Source: Streptomyces rhizosphaerihabitans (GTDB lineage: Bacteria; Actinomycetota; Actinomycetes; Streptomycetales; Streptomycetaceae). Taken from it: 64,000 bases of DNA. This document shows, in pieces, positions 51,192-61,241 of the stretch. The notes beneath the pieces are model-generated. The model ran no database searches. It had not been told where the DNA came from and was given only the letters and a program-made list of their open reading frames with translations. The translations under genes and the position numbers were made by a program. The stretch is from assembly GCF_025399795.1 (NCBI RefSeq), contig NZ_JAODTZ010000029.1:62001-126000 (forward strand), read 5' to 3'. Positions within the stretch are counted from its first letter, which is position 1. Each line of letters begins with the position of its first letter.

Positions 51192-54100
51192 ATGCGCACC
51201 GCCGGCCCCGGTGGGCGGTACCGCCCGGGAAGACTCGGGGCGTCGCTGCTGCTGTTGATCCCGCTGTTCGTGGTGACGGCGGCCTCCGGACAGGGCAGCG
51301 CCGAACCCCGGCCGCAGCCGGCGGCCGGCACCACCGGCACCCGGGTCGCCTACGCCGGTACCGGGCACCGCAGCCTCGGCACGGTCGCCACCACCACCTC
51401 CAGCACCCCGCTGTTCGCTGCGGGCCCGGCCCACTACGACGTCCAGCCGTCCGCCCTCGGTGACCAGATGGTCTTCGCGAGCCGGCGCGACGAGAAGACC
51501 CCGCAGATCTACCTGCGCGCCGCCGACGGTTCCGTACGACGTCTCACCGTCGGCATGGACGCGGCGCACCCCCGGCTGACACCGCGCGGGCAGTCCGTGG
51601 TGTTCGACGCGGCCGGGTCCGGGGGCCCGGACGGCGGGACGCAGCGCGACCTGTGGCTCGTACGCACCGACGGCACAGGTCGTCTGACGCGGCTCACCGA
51701 CACCCCCGCCGACGAGGAGGGCCCGACGGTCTCCCCCGACGGGCAGCAGCTGGCGTACTCCGGTGACGGCGACGTGTCGGTGGGACGGCAGATCTACGTA
51801 CGGCCGCTGGCAGGCGGCACCGCCACCCGGATCACCGGTCCCGCGAACGGCACGGCGTCCGAGCCGGCCTGGAACCCGGTGGACGACGACGAGAACCGGG
51901 ACTGGATCGCGTACACCGCCACGACCACCGTCGACGGGAAGAGCGTGCCCCTGCTGCGGGTGGCGAACGCGGCCGGGACCGGCGACGAGCCGCTGTTCGG
52001 GGGTGCGTACGCGACCTGGCGTGCCCACGGGGCGGCGTGGAAGCCCGACGGGGACGGGGTGGTGTTCCTGAGCCCCGAGACCACCTGTACGTGCGAGGGC
52101 GACTACGACCATGTGTTCGGTTCGCCCGCGCACTCCGACCAGGAACCCGCGCTGGTGCTCAACGAGGACCGGGAGGTCCTCTCGCCCACCTGGCTCGGCC
52201 CGCTCGACGGCGGCGGCGTGGTGGTGGAGCGCACCTCCGCGGCGGCCCCCGACAAGAACCACCCCGGCGCGCACGTGGTGACGCTGCAGGACGTCCGGGC
52301 GGACGGGTCCGACCCCCGCGACCTGGGGCTGACGATCCTGAACGAGGACCCGGCGGCCGACACCAACACCGATCCCGCCAAGGACCCGCTGTTCCGGCCG
52401 GCGTCCGGGTTCGACCCGTGGACCGAGCGGCAGAACTACACGCCCGACGGACGCCGGATCGTCGTCACCCGCTTCGAGACCGACGCCGACGGCCGGCGGA
52501 TCGAGCGGATCTGGATGGTGGACGCCGACGGTTCCAACGCGGCGCCCATGCCGCTCAAGGACCGCGCCGCGACGGACTGGGACACCGACCCGACGTTCTC
52601 CCCGGACGGCAAGCACCTCGCCTTCACCCGGACTTCGCCGGGCGGCGTCGGTGAGGCCGCGGGTCCCAGCCGTATCCTCATCGCGGACGCGATCACCGGG
52701 GCGATCACCGGCGAGGTCACCCCGCCGGCCGGGGAGCAGACGGGCGGCGACGCCCAGCCCACCTGGTCCTCCGACGGCACCACCCTGGCCTTCACCCGCA
52801 ACGAGGTGATCGACGGGGGCGGCGGCAACAAGCACATCTGGACCGTGCCCGTGAACGACCTGTCCCGGCAGCGCGACCTGAGCGCCACGATCTGCCCAGG
52901 CAGTTGCGAGGTCATCGACGACAGCCCGGCGTTCTCCCCGGACGGTCTCCGCATCGCCTTCAACCGCAAGAACGGCGCGGGCCGGATCGACGAGCGGAAC
53001 GGCATCCTCCTGACGTCGCTGACGGGCGCCGACTGCCGGGTGCTGCTGCCCACCGCCGCCCGTGACCTGCCCGGCGCCTGCGGCCGGGAACTGCCGGAGA
53101 ACACCGGCCCGTTCCAGCCCCGCGACGCCGCCTGGACGGCCGACGGCAAGGGGCTGGTGATCAGCGCCCGCCCCAGTCGTCCGGTCAACACCCCCGAGAA
53201 ACTCAAGCTCCTGGACATCGCGTCCGGCAAGCTCACGAAGCTCACGACCGAGCTCGAGGGCCGGCAGAAGGAACCCAGCGTCCAGCAGTCCGTCGACCTC
53301 GCCGTCAAGGCGCCCGGCACCGCCCCGGAGGTGACCGTCGGCGACTCCACCACGGTCCGCGTCGACGTCGTGAACAACGGCCCCGCCGCCTCCCCCGGCA
53401 CCACGCTCACCATCGACCCGCCGGCCGGTGTGCAGGTCACCGAGGTGACCCGGCCCGGGGGCACCTGCGAGGCCGCCTCGCTCCAGTGCAACGTCGGCGT
53501 GGTGGAGCCGGGCGGCACCGTCCCGGTGACCGTCACCCTCACCGGGGTCACCGCCGGCGACCAGCCGGTCGACTGGTCGGTCACCGGTACGGTCCTGGAC
53601 CCGGAGCCCAGCGACAACGCCGGCCGGACCGTGGTCCCGGTGCGCGAGGCCACGCCGCCCCCGACGCCCACCCCGACGCCCACGCCCACCCCGACCCCGA
53701 CGCCCACTCCGACTCGGACTCCGACTCCGACACCCACTGTGCCCCCGCAGGCGCCCGAGCCCGACGCCGGGCCCGGGGTGAGCGTTTCGGCCCGGCCGAA
53801 CCCCGGCTACGTCGGCGGCCGTGTCGTGGTGACGTACACCGTGCGCAACGGCCGCAACGCGCTGGCGACCGGGCTGCGGCTGCGCATCGGCCTTCCCAAG
53901 GGCATCCCGGACAGCGGGCCGCCGGCGGGCTGCGACGCCTCCTGGGTGTGCGCGCTGCCGGACCTGACGCCGGGCGCGAGCACCGTCGTACGCGTCGTGC
54001 TCAGCCCCGACAAGGCGCTGACCGGCCGCGTCACCGGCGTCCTCACCACCACCGGCACGGACGCCGACAAGAGCGACAACACCGCCCGGCAGCGGCTGCG

Positions 54101-54410
54101 CATCCTCCAGCCCCGCATCATCGCAGTGCCGGCGATCGGCAGGCCCGGCTTCGTCACCTCGGTGCGCGGCAAGGACTTCCCACCGGGAGTACCGGTGCGG
54201 TTCACCTGGAATCCGGGGATCACCGCGGCGGCGGCGCCGACCGTGCCGAAGCCGGACGGCACCTTCATCGGCCAGCTGCTCATCCTCGCCAAGGACCAGA
54301 CCGGACCGCGCACCATCACCGCCAAGGGCCCCGGGTTCTCACCGGTGAAGACCGACTTCCTGGTGGTCAGCGGCAGCGTGCAGCCGCCCGACGAGGTGAC
54401 CCGCCGGTGA
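51192..54410 (+). CDS. Secreted TolB-propeller/DUF11 protein
   Basis: 1072 residues from ATG 51192, with GAGGTGG eight bases upstream. A signal peptide (LGASLLLLIPLFVVTAASGQG) is followed by a TolB/PD40 beta-propeller (about 45-690) with several DG..LAYSGDG and PTFSPDGKHLAFTR blades. A DUF11-like Ig module (about 705-810) leads to a Pro-Thr repeat linker (about 822-855), then a second DUF11 module (about 870-970) and a final Ig/IPT-like domain. The stop overlaps the DUF4255 gene (GTGA), so it is part of the injection-system operon. A role in presenting or anchoring the particle at the surface is only a guess. Confidence 0.85.
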   Translation: MRTAGPGGRYRPGRLGASLLLLIPLFVVTAASGQGSAEPRPQPAAGTTGTRVAYAGTGHRSLGTVATTTSSTPLFAAGPAHYDVQPSALGDQMVFASRRDEKTPQIYLRAADGSVRRLTVGMDAAHPRLTPRGQSVVFDAAGSGGPDGGTQRDLWLVRTDGTGRLTRLTDTPADEEGPTVSPDGQQLAYSGDGDVSVGRQIYVRPLAGGTATRITGPANGTASEPAWNPVDDDENRDWIAYTATTTVDGKSVPLLRVANAAGTGDEPLFGGAYATWRAHGAAWKPDGDGVVFLSPETTCTCEGDYDHVFGSPAHSDQEPALVLNEDREVLSPTWLGPLDGGGVVVERTSAAAPDKNHPGAHVVTLQDVRADGSDPRDLGLTILNEDPAADTNTDPAKDPLFRPASGFDPWTERQNYTPDGRRIVVTRFETDADGRRIERIWMVDADGSNAAPMPLKDRAATDWDTDPTFSPDGKHLAFTRTSPGGVGEAAGPSRILIADAITGAITGEVTPPAGEQTGGDAQPTWSSDGTTLAFTRNEVIDGGGGNKHIWTVPVNDLSRQRDLSATICPGSCEVIDDSPAFSPDGLRIAFNRKNGAGRIDERNGILLTSLTGADCRVLLPTAARDLPGACGRELPENTGPFQPRDAAWTADGKGLVISARPSRPVNTPEKLKLLDIASGKLTKLTTELEGRQKEPSVQQSVDLAVKAPGTAPEVTVGDSTTVRVDVVNNGPAASPGTTLTIDPPAGVQVTEVTRPGGTCEAASLQCNVGVVEPGGTVPVTVTLTGVTAGDQPVDWSVTGTVLDPEPSDNAGRTVVPVREATPPPTPTPTPTPTPTPTPTPTRTPTPTPTVPPQAPEPDAGPGVSVSARPNPGYVGGRVVVTYTVRNGRNALATGLRLRIGLPKGIPDSGPPAGCDASWVCALPDLTPGASTVVRVVLSPDKALTGRVTGVLTTTGTDADKSDNTARQRLRILQPRIIAVPAIGRPGFVTSVRGKDFPPGVPVRFTWNPGITAAAAPTVPKPDGTFIGQLLILAKDQTGPRTITAKGPGFSPVKTDFLVVSGSVQPPDEVTRR
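53650..53745 (+). repeat. Pro-Thr/Ser microsatellite in the TolB-propeller gene
   Basis: Repeated CCGACGCCCAC and CCGACTCCGA hexamer-derived units encode about 30 residues of PTPT. All are in frame. The tract links two Ig-type domains. Confidence 0.85.
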
Positions 54411-55114
54411 TCCACGAGGTCGACGAGGGGTTGCGCCGGCTGCTCGGCGAGTCCGGCCTGCAGGCGTCGGGCATCGAAGTGGTGTTCGACGCCCCCACCC
54501 GGGACTGGGCGGCGCGCCGCAGCGCCCCGACGGTCTGCGTCTTCCTGTACGACATCCGCGAGGACGCCGTCCGGCGCGGCAGCGGCGCCGGGGAGGTGTA
54601 CGACGCGGACGGGTACCTGGTGGCGCGGCGCACCCCGCCCCGCTGGTTCGAGCTGACGTACCTGGTCACGGCGTGGGCGAGCCGCCCGCAGGACGAGCAC
54701 CGGCTGCTCTCGCAGGTGCTCGCCACTCTGGTGGCCACCGACACGCTGCCCGCGCGGCTGCTCACCGGCACGCTCGCCGAACTCGGCCTGACCGTGAGCC
54801 TGGACGCCGGAGGGGCCGGGCTCGACGCGCCGGCCGCCTCCGATGTGTGGTCGGCGCTCGGCGGAGAGCTGAAGGTGTCGCTCGGGGTACGGGTACGGGC
54901 CCCGCTCGCCGGGGTGAGCACGGCCGTCGCGCCGCCGGTCACCGAAGGGCTCGTCGTGCGCTCCGCCGCCCGCGGCGAGAACGGCGATGCGACGCCGGGA
55001 CGTCGGCTGCGCTACAGGGAGACGGCCGACCCGGGCCCGGACGGCTTCGCCGGCCCGCGTGAGCGGGGCCTCGCCCCGGCCAGGCGGCGCCACCGGGGAG
55101 ACCGCCAGCCGTGA
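54407..55114 (+). CDS. DUF4255 (Pvc16-like) protein of the contractile injection system
   Basis: 235 residues from GTG 54407. The N-terminal DUF4255 core has EVDEGLRRLLGESGLQASGIEVVFDAPTRDW and PTVCVFLYDIREDA, then RWFELTYLVTAWASRPQDEHRLLSQVLATL. In Photorhabdus PVC and Serratia AFP, the homologous Pvc16/Afp16 caps the tube and sheath and sets length. The short basic C-tail is variable. It overlaps the upstream gene and the AAA ATPase gene by four bases each. Confidence 0.92.
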   Translation: MIHEVDEGLRRLLGESGLQASGIEVVFDAPTRDWAARRSAPTVCVFLYDIREDAVRRGSGAGEVYDADGYLVARRTPPRWFELTYLVTAWASRPQDEHRLLSQVLATLVATDTLPARLLTGTLAELGLTVSLDAGGAGLDAPAASDVWSALGGELKVSLGVRVRAPLAGVSTAVAPPVTEGLVVRSAARGENGDATPGRRLRYRETADPGPDGFAGPRERGLAPARRRHRGDRQP

Positions 55115-57246
55115 CACACACCGCCGAACCCGTTGTCGTCACCGAATCCGTATCCGTCACCGAACCCGCTGTCGTCATCGAACCCGTATCCGTCGACGCG
55201 GACCACCTGTGGGCGCGGCTTCGCGTGGTCGAGGAGCGGGTGCGGCACGCCGTGGCCGTCCGTCGTGCCGTCGATCCCGATCCCGACGACCCGTACCGGG
55301 GGCAGTACCTCAGCCCCGAGGCGGTGGCTCGCATCCTGGACGAGCCGGGTGGTCTCGACGTACCCGCCCAGGAGCCGTGGCGCCCGCCGGCCGGGTCCGT
55401 CCTCGACGGCCTCGCCCGGCGGTTCGGGCTGTCCCCGCTGGATCTGGACCTGCTGCTGGTCGCGGTGGCGCCCGACCTGGACGCCCGGTTCGAGCGGCTC
55501 TACGGCTATCTCAACGACGACCTGACGCGCCGCCGGCCCACGGTCGGGCTCGCCCTGGAGCTGTGCGGGCTCGCCGGCGCGGCGGCCGCCCGGTTCCGGC
55601 TCGCCCCCGGGGCGCCGCTCGTCGCGGGCGGTCTGGTGGAGGTCACCGAGCCGGAACGGCCGCCGCTGTCCCGGGTGCTGGCGGTCCCCGACCGGGTCAC
55701 CGCGCACCTGCTGGGCAGTGTGCGGCCCGACGCCCGGCTCGCCGGGGTGCTCGGCGAGGCCCGCGAGGACCCGACCGCCGAGGCGGCGGAGGTCCACCGG
55801 ACGGCGGCCGCGGCCGGGACCGGCATGGGCCTCGTTCATCTGCGCAGCCGGGGCGGCGACGCCGAGGGGCTGGCCACCGCCGCCCTGAACGCGGCCGGGC
55901 TGCGCCCGCTCGTCCTCGACGCGGTGGCCCTCGCCCGGCGCCCCGGCGACGTACCGGAGCTCGCCCGGGTCGCCGCCCTCGAAGCCCGTCTGACCGGTGC
56001 CGGGGTCGTTCTCGGCCCGCTGGAGTCGCTGCCCGCGGAACCGGGCGAACGAGCCCGGACGCTGGGGGCGTTGTGCGCGGCGCTGCGCGGGATTCCCCTG
56101 TTCACGCACGGCACCGGCACCTGGGACCCACTGTGGGCGGCCGACACCCCCGTCGTCCTGAACGTGTCGGCGCCTTCGCCCGAACGGCAGGCCGAGCGGT
56201 GGCGGTACGCCCTGGACCGGGCCGCCGGTGACGGCTCGGCGACCGGCACCGGCGACGCCGACGAGCTCGCGCGGGCCGTCGCGGCGCACCGCCTGGACTC
56301 CGGGCAGCTGCGCCGCGCCGCCGACGTGGCGACGCGTACGGCCGCCCTCGCGGGCCGCCCGGTCCGCGCCGACGACCTGCGCACCGCCGTACGTGCCCAG
56401 AACGGCGCGGGGCTCGACCGGCTCGCCCGCCGGGTGGAGCCGGGCGTCGGCTGGGACGACCTGGTGCTGCCGCCGACCACGCACCGGCGGCTGCGCGAAC
56501 TCGCGCTGCGGGCCCGCCACCGCGAGCAGGTGCTCGGGCGGTGGGGGATGCGGCCCGGCGGCGGCCGGGGGCGCGGTGTCATCGCGCTGTTCGCCGGTGA
56601 GTCGGGCACCGGCAAGACCATGTCCGCCGAGGTCGTCGCGGCGGACCTGGGCATGGACCTGTACGTGGTGGACCTGTCCACCGTTGTGGACAAGTACGTC
56701 GGGGAGACCGAGAAGAACCTGGAGCGGATCTTCACCGAGGCGTCGGCGGTCAACGCGGTGCTGCTCTTCGACGAGGCCGACGCGATCTTCGGCAAGCGCT
56801 CGGAGGTGAAGGACGCGCACGACCGGCACGCCAACATCGAGTCGGCGTACCTGCTCCAGCGCATGGAGTCCTTCGACGGCATCGCGGTGCTGACCACCAA
56901 CCTGCGGGCCAACCTGGACGAGGCGTTCACCCGACGCATCGACGTGGTGGCGGACTTCCCGGTGCCCGACCCCGGCCAGCGCCTCGCCCTGTGGGAACGC
57001 TGCCTGGGCGAGCGGCTGCCCCGGGCCGACGACCTGGACCTCGCCTTCTGCGCGGACCGCTTCGAACTCGCCGGCGGCTCCATCCGAGCCTGCGCGGTGA
57101 CCGCGGCCTACCTCGCGGCGGAGTCCGGCGAGCCGCTCACCATGCGGCAGGTGGTGACGGCGGTCGCCCAGGAGTACCGCAAGCTGGGGAGGCTGGTCCT
57201 GGAGGGCGAGTTCGGGCCGCACCTGGCGGCGGCCAACGACGCCTGA
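55111..57246 (+). CDS. AAA+ ATPase of the contractile injection system (Pvc15-like)
   Basis: 711 residues from GTG 55111. The N-terminal half is a helical winged region seen in the CIS ATPases (about 25-200) followed by a degenerate AAA module. The second AAA domain carries Walker A GESGTGKT (Lys502), Walker B VLLFDEADAIFG (Asp554-Glu555), sensor 1 TTNLRANLD and arginine-finger-like TRRIDVVADFP. In PVC/AFP clusters this ATPase is needed for assembly or effector loading. It follows DUF4255 in the same coupled operon, an arrangement well known in Streptomyces CIS loci. Confidence 0.94.
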   Translation: MTHTAEPVVVTESVSVTEPAVVIEPVSVDADHLWARLRVVEERVRHAVAVRRAVDPDPDDPYRGQYLSPEAVARILDEPGGLDVPAQEPWRPPAGSVLDGLARRFGLSPLDLDLLLVAVAPDLDARFERLYGYLNDDLTRRRPTVGLALELCGLAGAAAARFRLAPGAPLVAGGLVEVTEPERPPLSRVLAVPDRVTAHLLGSVRPDARLAGVLGEAREDPTAEAAEVHRTAAAAGTGMGLVHLRSRGGDAEGLATAALNAAGLRPLVLDAVALARRPGDVPELARVAALEARLTGAGVVLGPLESLPAEPGERARTLGALCAALRGIPLFTHGTGTWDPLWAADTPVVLNVSAPSPERQAERWRYALDRAAGDGSATGTGDADELARAVAAHRLDSGQLRRAADVATRTAALAGRPVRADDLRTAVRAQNGAGLDRLARRVEPGVGWDDLVLPPTTHRRLRELALRARHREQVLGRWGMRPGGGRGRGVIALFAGESGTGKTMSAEVVAADLGMDLYVVDLSTVVDKYVGETEKNLERIFTEASAVNAVLLFDEADAIFGKRSEVKDAHDRHANIESAYLLQRMESFDGIAVLTTNLRANLDEAFTRRIDVVADFPVPDPGQRLALWERCLGERLPRADDLDLAFCADRFELAGGSIRACAVTAAYLAAESGEPLTMRQVVTAVAQEYRKLGRLVLEGEFGPHLAAANDA

Positions 57247-57282
57247 GGGGCTCAGCCACCGGTACTCACCAGTCGCAGATAC

Positions 57283-59379
57283 TCACTGGTCCATCTCCAT
57301 GAATTCGGCGCCCTGCGCCGCCGTCGCCGACGCGGGCGTCGCTCCCAGGTCCTGGGCGGCCTTCCAGATCCGCTCGCTCTCCGCCGTGGGGACCGTCGCC
57401 AGGTTGGCCTTGCGGGCCTCGTCCGTGATCACCTTGAACGCGCCCCACAGATGGCCGGTACTGGTGGCCCGCTTGGTCAGCCAGCGCATCTCGACGGGCG
57501 CGCCCTTCTGGCCGCCGATGTGCGGCACGATCGCCGCGTTGGGCTCGTCGGCCTTCGGCAGTGCCTTGCCCGGCGCGATCACCGGGAAGTTCTCATTGCC
57601 GGTGAGCAGGCTGTGCAGCATGTGCGCGGTGTTCTCGACGCCGGAGTGCCCGCGGCCGTACACCGGATCGGTCGGGTTCGGCGTGTTGCTCGGGTAGTTC
57701 TGCAGATGCCGCTGCCAGTGCCCGGTACCGGTCTCGGGGATCTCCTTGTGCATCCACACCGCGAGTTGGCCGATCAGTTCGTGCCCGATGTTCTTCTCGC
57801 GCAGCGCGTCGGTGGTGGCCTGGTTCCGGATGCCGCCGAGGTTGGCCAGCTTCAGCAGGAACGGCACGGCGTTCTTGGTGGAGGCGGTGGGACCGCGTAC
57901 GCCGGCCTCCACCATGGCCGAGCCGACGGCGTAGGACAGCCCGAGTGCGAGGGTGCCGGTCAGGGCCTCCTGGTCGCCGCCTTCCAGGCCGGGCAGGAGG
58001 CCGGGCACGATCTCGGAACGCAGCCGCGGCACCATGCGGTTGATGGTGGCCGCCGCGTCGCGCCAGGCGTCGGCGATGTGCTCCTTGCCGGGCGCCCGCC
58101 GGGACTCGTGGTCGACGCCGGCCTGGAAGCTGTAGAGCGACGGCAGCCCGGAGGGCAGGACGCCGAGGGTGGCCTGGATGTACATCTCCCACTTGATGTC
58201 GGACTGGAAGCCCTTGATCGCCGACTGCACCTTGGGGCTGCCGAACAGCTCCGGGCCCAGCCACTGCTGCAGGGCGGCCAGCGGGGTGCCGGTCCCGGCG
58301 ACGGGCGAACCCGGTACGCCGAAGAGGTTGTTCACCGGGTCCGCCTGGAAGATCGCGGCGACGTGCTCCTCGATACGCTCGGCGACCTGCTTGATCGCGG
58401 CGTCGGACCCGGGGGCCATCTCGTCGAAGGGCGCTGTGACGTACTCGAGGTTGCTCATCGACGAGGCGAGCTGCCCGGTCGCGACGGGGGTCCCGTCGGC
58501 CCCGCTCAGCTCGGAGAGCACGGCGTGCAGGACCCGGACCCGGCGGGCCAGCGAGTTGTGGTCGGTGAGGACGGTCAGGTTCTGCTCGCTCATCACGGTG
58601 GCCCCGTAGGGCAGTCCGCCGTGGAAGAACCCGCCGAGCTCCGCGGCGGGCGCCCGTCCGTCGACCGGGTTCAGGCCCGTCGTGGGGTGCGGCCCGAAGC
58701 TCGGCACGCTCAGCTCCGCCTCGAAGCCCACCAGGCGCTGGACCGCGTCCGGGCCGGTGTGGCGGTGCGCCCCGGCGTGCTCGTCGACGGCGCGGGCCAC
58801 CGGCACGGGCCCGGAGAGCGCCCGCCGGGCGGTGGACTCGGCCTCGCGCTCGAAGCTGTCCCGGGGGTCGCTGACCCGCAGCCCGTGGCCGTGGTCGGTG
58901 CCCGACACCGGGCCGTTGCGCTGCTGGACGACGTGCGTGAGCTCGTGGGCGAGGGTGTGCCTGTCGCCGCCGCCGGCGCCGAGGACGACATGGCTGCCGG
59001 AGGTGTAGGCGCGTGCCCCGATGGCGCGGGCCGAGCGGGCCGCGGCGGCGCCGGTGTGCAGCCGTACGTCGGAGAAGTCGGAACCGAGGCGGGACTCCAT
59101 GTCCTGGCGTACCGGTGCCGCCAGGGGTTTGCCGGCCGAGCGCAGCACCTCGTGCACTCCGGGGTCCGGCTGCTCCACGGCGGGTGCGGGGCGGGCGCGG
59201 CGGGCGATCATCGCGGTCACCGCGGCGTTGCCCGCGCCGCGCTGCGCCGCCCGGAGGCCGTCGGCGGTGAGCGGCGGCGGTACGGCGGGGCTGCCGGAGG
59301 TCTCCTGGCGGGCGGGGGCCGGGCCGCGCGTGGCCTGCCGGTTCTCGTGCTGCTCGGCGTGCACCCCGGACGTCCGCAA
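57283..59379 (-). CDS. DUF4157 protein, candidate injection-system effector
   Basis: 698 residues. TTG 59379 is taken because GGAGG lies six bases upstream and the homologous region starts soon after. The DUF4157 domain (about 75-160) has SRLGSDFSDVRLHTG and LAHELTHVVQQR, with the HExxH signature His145-Glu146-xx-His149. This domain marks effectors loaded by extracellular contractile injection systems. After a VQR junction (about 214) the C-terminal region begins VGFEAELSVPSFG and continues to LEYVTAPFDEMAPG (Glu312), motifs recalling glutamine-synthetase-fold amidoligases, with a helical remainder. The gene is opposite to sheath and ATPase and sits between the two operons. Confidence 0.85.
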   Translation of the reverse strand: MRTSGVHAEQHENRQATRGPAPARQETSGSPAVPPPLTADGLRAAQRGAGNAAVTAMIARRARPAPAVEQPDPGVHEVLRSAGKPLAAPVRQDMESRLGSDFSDVRLHTGAAAARSARAIGARAYTSGSHVVLGAGGGDRHTLAHELTHVVQQRNGPVSGTDHGHGLRVSDPRDSFEREAESTARRALSGPVPVARAVDEHAGAHRHTGPDAVQRLVGFEAELSVPSFGPHPTTGLNPVDGRAPAAELGGFFHGGLPYGATVMSEQNLTVLTDHNSLARRVRVLHAVLSELSGADGTPVATGQLASSMSNLEYVTAPFDEMAPGSDAAIKQVAERIEEHVAAIFQADPVNNLFGVPGSPVAGTGTPLAALQQWLGPELFGSPKVQSAIKGFQSDIKWEMYIQATLGVLPSGLPSLYSFQAGVDHESRRAPGKEHIADAWRDAAATINRMVPRLRSEIVPGLLPGLEGGDQEALTGTLALGLSYAVGSAMVEAGVRGPTASTKNAVPFLLKLANLGGIRNQATTDALREKNIGHELIGQLAVWMHKEIPETGTGHWQRHLQNYPSNTPNPTDPVYGRGHSGVENTAHMLHSLLTGNENFPVIAPGKALPKADEPNAAIVPHIGGQKGAPVEMRWLTKRATSTGHLWGAFKVITDEARKANLATVPTAESERIWKAAQDLGATPASATAAQGAEFMEMDQ

Positions 59380-59627
59380 CTCGTTGCCTCCTCGTCGGCG
59401 CAGCTCTCCTGCGACCCCCAGTGGACCGTCCGGGCGAACGGGATGTCCAGGTCCGTACGGGCAGAACGAGGGCAAGTCCGGGCGGCGGCCGGTCGGTTCG
59501 CACAGGCAGCGAAAGGCAGTGATGTTGCCCCTCACCAGGTCCCCGCGACCCTGTCGTCTCGGTGGATACCCGCGCAGACTCGCCCTGGACACAGGTGAAC
59601 CGACCCGTAGGACGCGAAGGAGCAAGC
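59380..59627. promoter_or_regulatory. Divergent promoter region of effector and sheath genes
   Basis: 248 bases between the divergent DUF4157 and sheath genes. The sheath ribosome binding site GAAGGAG is at 59616-59622. No striking repeat was seen. Confidence 0.45.
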
Positions 59628-61184
59628 ATGCCGACGTACCTCACCCCGGGCGTGTACGTGGAGGAGGTGCAGTCCGGTGCCCGACCGATCGAAGGGGTCG
59701 GCACCGCCGTCGCCGCGTTCGTAGGGTTCGCCGAGAACGGCCCGTTCCACACGCCGACTCTGGTCACCAGCTGGGACCAGTACACCCAGCAGTTCGGCGG
59801 CTTCACCGAGGGCGCCTACCTGCCCCTCTCGGTCCACGGCTACTTCGCCAACGGCGGCGGCGCCGCGTACATCGTGCGGATCGGCGGCCAGGCCGAGGAC
59901 GCCTCCGCTCCGTCGGTCAACGGCGGTCGACGCGGCGACAAGGCCGCGGAGCCGGTGGCCCTCGGCGGCTTCCTCGTCGCGGCCAAGCCGGGCGTCACCG
60001 GGGTGTCGGTCGAGGTCGCCGACGCGGACGGCGAGAACACGCCGGAGGACCGCTTCAAGGTCCTGGTCCGCCAGGGCGACCAGGTCGCGGAGACGTACGA
60101 GGCCTCCACCCGCAAGAACGTCAAGGGCTACCTGGTCAACCAGGCCCGCGCCTCCAAGCTGATCCAGGTCACCGAGCAGCAGGCCGCCGCCCAGACCAGG
60201 CCCGCCGCCCAGACCCTGGCCGTGCCCGACGCCCCGGCCGCGCCCGCCGCGAACGGCTCCGGCGAGGTGGCCCGCCTCAACCCGGCGGAGTACGTCGGCG
60301 ACGCCGCCGCCCGCACCGGGTTCGGCGGTCTGGAGACCATCGACGAGATCACCATGGTCGCCGTGCCGGACCTGATGAGCGCCTACCAGCGCGGCGACAT
60401 CGACGCCGAGGGCGTGCGCACCGTGCAGCTCGCGGTGATCTCGCACTGCGAGCAGATGGGCGACCGCGTCGCCGTCCTGGACGCCCCGCCCGGCCTGGGC
60501 GCCCAGCAGGTGCGCACCTGGCGCAACGACGAGGCGGGCTACGACTCCCGGTACGCCACCCTCTACTACCCCTGGATCCGTGTCTTCGACCCGGCCACCG
60601 GACGCAACACCACCGTCCCGCCGAGCGGCCACGTCGCCGGCGTCTGGGCGCGCAGCGACGGCGAGCGCGGTGTGCACAAGGCGCCCGCCAACGAAGTCAT
60701 CCGCGGCGCGGTGGACCTGGAGCTCCGGCTCAGCAAGGGCGAGCAGGACCTGCTCAACCCGATCGGCGTGAACTGTGTACGGGCCTTCCCCGGCCGCGGC
60801 ATCCGCATCTGGGGCGCCCGCACCCTCTCCTCCGACCCGGCCTGGCGCTACCTGAACGTGCGCCGCCTCTTCAACTACCTCGAAGAGTCCATCCTGCTGG
60901 GCACCCAGTGGGTGGTCTTCGAACCGAACGACGACCGGCTGTGGTCCAGCATCCGGCGCAACGTCACCTCCTTCCTCACCGAGGAATGGCGCCGGGGCGC
61001 GCTGTTCGGCCGCACCGCCGAAGAGGCGTTCTACGTGAAGTGCGACCGGGACAACAACCCGCAGGAGTCCATCGACCAGGGCCGGGTCATCTGTGAGATC
61101 GGCGTCTCGCCGGTCAAGCCCGCCGAGTTCGTGGTGTTCCGGCTGGCCCAGTTCTCCGACAGCACCAGCCTCATCGACGAGTGA
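59628..61184 (+). CDS. Contractile sheath protein
   Basis: 518 residues from ATG 59628. The N-terminus PTYLTPGVYVEEVQSGARPIEGVGTAVAAFVGFAENGP is the conserved start of phage-tail-like sheath proteins. The C-terminal part (INVRRLFNYLEES-like region, WVVFEPNDDRLWSSIRRNVTSFL, GRVICEIGVSPVKPAEFVVFRL) is the sheath core that contacts neighbours by strand exchange. It forms the outer contractile cylinder. It begins the structural operon and is followed by the tube gene after 57 bases. Confidence 0.96.
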   Translation: MPTYLTPGVYVEEVQSGARPIEGVGTAVAAFVGFAENGPFHTPTLVTSWDQYTQQFGGFTEGAYLPLSVHGYFANGGGAAYIVRIGGQAEDASAPSVNGGRRGDKAAEPVALGGFLVAAKPGVTGVSVEVADADGENTPEDRFKVLVRQGDQVAETYEASTRKNVKGYLVNQARASKLIQVTEQQAAAQTRPAAQTLAVPDAPAAPAANGSGEVARLNPAEYVGDAAARTGFGGLETIDEITMVAVPDLMSAYQRGDIDAEGVRTVQLAVISHCEQMGDRVAVLDAPPGLGAQQVRTWRNDEAGYDSRYATLYYPWIRVFDPATGRNTTVPPSGHVAGVWARSDGERGVHKAPANEVIRGAVDLELRLSKGEQDLLNPIGVNCVRAFPGRGIRIWGARTLSSDPAWRYLNVRRLFNYLEESILLGTQWVVFEPNDDRLWSSIRRNVTSFLTEEWRRGALFGRTAEEAFYVKCDRDNNPQESIDQGRVICEIGVSPVKPAEFVVFRLAQFSDSTSLIDE

Positions 61185-61241
61185 GCACGGGTCAGTAGAG
61201 AAGCAGAGAAGAAGACCCGTAAGGAAAGGTGACAGACAGTC

